9,546 nucleotides of DNA from an uncultured Lachnospiraceae bacterium. Lineage in GTDB: Bacteria; Bacillota; Clostridia; Lachnospirales; Lachnospiraceae. Position numbers and translations under genes: made by a program. This document shows positions 7,364-9,546 of the stretch, one piece after another; the first letter of the stretch is position 1; every line of letters starts with the position of its first letter. The notes under the pieces are model-generated. The model was not told the DNA's origin and searched no databases. It saw nothing but the letters and a program-made list of their open reading frames with translations. Where the stretch lies: positions 1-9,546 of the forward strand of contig CABQGZ010000093.1 of the NCBI GenBank assembly GCA_902463835.1, read 5' to 3'.

Positions 7364-8527
7364 TCACGGATTACAGCGCTTACATGGGTCATATCCCTCT
7401 TCTAATAATGTCTCTCTTGCTTTCTTCGTGTATTCCTTATGTTCTTCCTTCATATTTTCTACTGTGCCGCAGCCTGGAAGATGAAATTTTCTTGTGCTGG
7501 TATTTATGATGTACACAGTTTCTTTCGCGGAATTGCCTTTCTCTTCATCACCGCTTTCCTGCCCCTTCACCGCTTGTGCCACCTCGGTGCCGCTCCGGTA
7601 ATCCATGCAGACCTCATTTTCAAACCGGATATCCGCACCATCGCTGATGGCGGTTACGATTCCCTGCAAATCTGTGCGATACATGGCAGCGCCAAGCTTT
7701 TGGATGGACAGCATGACGGACGCATTGGGATGGCCGTAGCTGTTCCCCTTACCGCAGCTAATCACTACATGGGAAGGTGACACCACTTCTAAAAACTCCT
7801 CGCTGTTGGAGTATTTGCTGCCGTGATGATTCGCCGCATACACATCGCTGTCAACGTCCACGCCGAAGTACAGAAGATCCTGTTCACTCTCCTCTGTGCA
7901 GTCCCCGCAAATGAGAAAACTGTTCGCTCCGTGCTCCAGACGTATCCCAAGGGAATTAGAGTTGGCGTCCTTGTAGCTGTATGCGACTGGACTGACAATG
8001 CGAAAGCTGCTGTCCGCAAAGGAAAAGGTGTCACCCAGCTTCGGATGCGCCACCGGAATCTTTTTATCCTCTGTCACCTTTAAAAAGGACTGATAAATCT
8101 TCGTATCCGTCTCGTAATCCGGAGCCAACACCTGATCGCATGCAAAGGCATTCAGCACACCTACGATGCCGTTTAGATGATCCGCATCGTAGTGGGATAC
8201 CACCACATAGTCCAGTCGCTCTACACCCTGTTTCTTTAAAAAGCTTACCACATAGGAGGAATATTCCCGGTCACCGCCATCCATGAGCATCCAGGAGTCG
8301 CCCCGGTGTATCAACGCCGCACTCCCCTGTCCCACGTCCAGAAACTGCACTGCCAGCTCGTTTTCTTGTAGGGAAAGCGTTTCACTCCCTGCTCCTGGAT
8401 TCCCTTTCCCGCCTGTCTGCACAGCTCCTGCGCAGCCTGCCACGGTAAGCAGACCCAGGATCATCAGGAAAACAAAGCCTCTTTTTGCCACTTTTTTTAA
8501 GAATCTATTTTTCATGTCATTTTTCAT
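7364..8527 (-). CDS. ComEC-type metallo-beta-lactamase-fold lipoprotein with C-terminal Cys/His tail
   Basis: Predicted surface lipoprotein hydrolase, 387 residues. A basic start and hydrophobic segment (about 16-30) lead to the lipobox VAGC with C32 as the lipid anchor. The metallo-beta-lactamase-fold domain spans about 57-300: FLDVGQGSAALI (62-73), LMDGGD (81-86), HYDADH (112-117), ICGD (206-209), NHHGSKYSN (233-241) and SYGHPN (263-268). These are the signatures of the hydrolase domain of ComEC/Rec2 competence proteins, here without any channel membrane helices. A charged linker (about 313-336) joins a last domain, VYIINTSTRKFHLPGC to PCKRCNP, whose H349, C353, C382 and C385 resemble the Ada-type zinc-binding module found at the end of some secreted Firmicutes nucleases. 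The substrate is unknown; a role at extracellular DNA or another phosphoester is only a guess. Two Met starts are possible (8527 or 8515) and neither has a strong Shine-Dalgarno. The upstream extended -10 box lies only 12 bases from the first. Confidence 0.88.
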   Translation of the reverse strand: MKNDMKNRFLKKVAKRGFVFLMILGLLTVAGCAGAVQTGGKGNPGAGSETLSLQENELAVQFLDVGQGSAALIHRGDSWMLMDGGDREYSSYVVSFLKKQGVERLDYVVVSHYDADHLNGIVGVLNAFACDQVLAPDYETDTKIYQSFLKVTEDKKIPVAHPKLGDTFSFADSSFRIVSPVAYSYKDANSNSLGIRLEHGANSFLICGDCTEESEQDLLYFGVDVDSDVYAANHHGSKYSNSEEFLEVVSPSHVVISCGKGNSYGHPNASVMLSIQKLGAAMYRTDLQGIVTAISDGADIRFENEVCMDYRSGTEVAQAVKGQESGDEEKGNSAKETVYIINTSTRKFHLPGCGTVENMKEEHKEYTKKARETLLEEGYDPCKRCNP

Positions 8528-8539
8528 CTTTCGTCACAT

Positions 8540-8548
8540 ATTATACCA
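8540..8548 (-). promoter_or_regulatory. Extended -10 promoter for the lipoprotein gene
   Basis: The minus strand reads TGGTATAAT, a full extended -10 element with a perfect TATAAT hexamer (8540-8545). No good -35 box lies 17 bases upstream, which is common for extended -10 promoters. The predicted start near 8533 leaves only about 6 bases before the ATG at 8527, or about 18 before the second in-frame ATG at 8515. That argues for the second start or a nearly leaderless message. The element is part of the repeat region at 8538-8631. Confidence 0.5.
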
Positions 8549-8603
8549 TGTGCTCCGCACATCGTATCCCTCCGGGGGATGCACACTCGCTTCGCTCGGC
8601 GCA

Positions 8604-8629
8604 GGTATAATATCTGTCGATATTATACC
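8604..8629. repeat. Perfect 11-bp palindrome just after xdhC
   Basis: GGTATAATATC (8604-8614) and GATATTATACC (8619-8629) are exact inverted repeats around TGTC. Both arms carry a TATAAT hexamer, one on each strand. The stem is AT-rich and is not followed by a T-run on the xdhC transcript, so it is unlikely to be a standard intrinsic terminator. It may be an end of the neighbouring repeat element, a regulator-binding palindrome or an mRNA 3'-end stabiliser. Confidence 0.6.
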
Positions 8630-8664
8630 ATCCATGAAAGGAAACCTATCATCGAAAAGCCATC

Positions 8665-9546
8665 CTATAATATTTCCAGAAAAATCTCCTGGATTCCCCC
8701 GCAGACCATGCCTTCCTCCTCCGCATCCTGGCCGGTCATGTCTACCATGCATGTCTTGTATCGGCTTCCTTTTTCCCGCCAGGCTGCCAGCATATGTCTG
8801 GCCTCAGCCTTCACTTCCGCCTCCATACAGCCGCCGCCAATGGTTCCGAGACTGCTGCCATCTGGAAAAATCAGCATCTTTGTTCCAATCTGGCGCGGAG
8901 CTGAACCCTTCCGGGCGATGATGGTGGACAGAACCGCCTGCCCCGTGCTCGATTGTCCAGATTCCGTTTGTTCTTTGGGAAATCTTTCCTCCGCAAAAAG
9001 CCAGTCCGCCACTTCCTTCTCGTAGCCGCCCACACGCCTGCCCTGGTTCTTCTCCCGGATCATCTCCGCCATCACAGAGACGGCAATCTCCGCCGGAGTC
9101 TCCGCACCAATCGACAGTCCGATGGGGGCGTGGAGGCCTTCCAGCTTTACCTGGTCAAAGCCCTCCTCCTGCAGCTGTTCTCTGATCCGTCTCACTCTTG
9201 CCCGGCTTCCCATCATGCCAAGGTAGGCATACTCCCGGTTCAGCAGCTGATGCAGACAATCCAGATCATGGCGATGCCCCCGCGTCATGATAATAATATA
9301 GGTGTCCGCATCTGTTTGGATTCTTTTCAGGCCACCCGCAAAATCAGCACAGATTACCTCATCCGCTCCCGCCAGTCTGGCAGTCCGGGCAAAATCCGGG
9401 CGATCCTCCAGCACGGTCACATGGAATTCCAGCATTTTCGCAATGGAAAGAACGGCCGAGGACACATGGCCTCCGCCGCATAGAATCACTTTTTTCCTGG
9501 TTCCCAGGTGCTCCACAAATATCCTGCCCCAGGGTGTTGTCAGAAG
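8665..9546 (-). CDS. XdhC-family molybdenum hydroxylase maturation protein (5' end cut off)
   Basis: XdhC proteins bind molybdenum cofactor, promote its sulfuration and hand it to xanthine dehydrogenase-type hydroxylases in the cytosol. The frame is open from the right edge, giving 293 residues here. The first residues (PWGRIFVEHL) look like the linker that normally precedes the Rossmann part. The Rossmann-like XdhC_C domain runs to about residue 165: ILCGGGHVS (21-29), MTRGHRHDL (87-95), YLGMMGSR (108-115) and HAPIGLSIGAETPAEIAVSVM (139-159). After a linker, an XdhC/CoxI-type domain follows: IIARKGSAPRQIGTKMLIF (209-227), GTIGGGCMEAEV (234-245) and GMVCGG (279-284). In the usual protein the CoxI domain is N-terminal, so here the order is either reversed or a second copy lies outside the window. 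An internal GTG at 9516 is an unlikely start because the homologous linker continues upstream. The cognate hydroxylase genes are not in view. Confidence 0.9.
   Translation of the reverse strand, partial: LLTTPWGRIFVEHLGTRKKVILCGGGHVSSAVLSIAKMLEFHVTVLEDRPDFARTARLAGADEVICADFAGGLKRIQTDADTYIIIMTRGHRHDLDCLHQLLNREYAYLGMMGSRARVRRIREQLQEEGFDQVKLEGLHAPIGLSIGAETPAEIAVSVMAEMIREKNQGRRVGGYEKEVADWLFAEERFPKEQTESGQSSTGQAVLSTIIARKGSAPRQIGTKMLIFPDGSSLGTIGGGCMEAEVKAEARHMLAAWREKGSRYKTCMVDMTGQDAEEEGMVCGGIQEIFLEIL

Larger units (their letters stand above)
8538..8631. repeat. Compact hairpin/repeat element between xdhC and the lipoprotein gene
   Basis: A 12-base direct repeat ATATTATACCAT occurs at 8538-8549 and 8620-8631. 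An inverted copy, GGTATAATAT, lies at 8604-8613, so the span 8538-8613 is bounded by perfect 10-bp terminal inverted repeats. Inside are a perfect 6-bp hairpin ATGTGC/GCACAT (8548-8562) and a 7-bp hairpin around ATCCC/GGGAT (8564-8582). A GC-rich stretch with CTCGCTTCGCTCG (8586-8598) follows. It has the look of a miniature non-autonomous or REP-like palindromic element, noncoding and probably multicopy in the genome, but copy number cannot be seen here. Confidence 0.55.

Noticed and set aside
8604..8629. Intrinsic terminator for xdhC
   Set aside because: The stem is perfect but AT-rich, and no T-run follows it on the xdhC strand.
8283..8921. 212-codon plus-strand frame spanning the lipoprotein and xdhC
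   Set aside because: It crosses two real minus-strand genes and the repeat element; its proline/serine-rich translation has no recognisable domain.

Overview
The window looks like a piece of a Firmicutes chromosome, most likely a gut Clostridia/Lachnospiraceae-type bacterium. The base composition is moderate, the Shine-Dalgarno sites are strong AGGAGG-type, the UxaA/UxaB/UxaC, aminopeptidase P and XdhC proteins are bacterial and Firmicutes-like in flavour, and the LacI-type operators are cre-like. The taxon is an inference from style; nothing in the window identifies a species.

Left half (1-5485): a hexuronate (pectin sugar) catabolic locus built around a divergent control region. Leftward run uxaB (tagaturonate reductase) and then uxaA (altronate dehydratase, cut by the left edge). 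Rightward run a LacI-family regulator and then uxaC (uronate isomerase). Together UxaC, UxaB and UxaA carry D-galacturonate through tagaturonate and altronate to 2-keto-3-deoxygluconate. UxaC would also convert glucuronate to fructuronate. The 223-base gap between uxaB and the regulator holds two face-away promoters. Each has an 18-base LacI/cre-type operator at its expected transcription start, and the two operators share the core AATGTAAGC. This suggests that the LacI-type protein represses both arms, including itself, with CcpA as an alternative or additional binder. A strong bidirectional hairpin terminator (5446-5485) closes the uxaC transcript and also serves the convergent gene on its right.

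Right half (5486-9546): three leftward genes unrelated to uronate use. In transcription order they are an XdhC-family molybdenum-hydroxylase maturation protein (cut by the right edge), a secreted lipoprotein with a ComEC-type metallo-beta-lactamase fold and a C-terminal Cys/His metal-binding tail, and a 596-residue cytosolic aminopeptidase P (M24B) with all metal ligands present. Between xdhC and the lipoprotein gene lies a compact patch of hairpins and repeated ATATTATACC motifs (8538-8631). It looks like a miniature repeat element and also supplies an extended -10 promoter to the lipoprotein gene.

No tRNA, rRNA, CRISPR array, transposase or phage gene was seen. The most notable items are the symmetric two-operator control region, the hairpin/repeat element, the unusual domain order of the XdhC protein, and the lipoprotein's domain combination. 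I saw no clear evidence of a wholly new system; the pathway genes themselves are well-known families.
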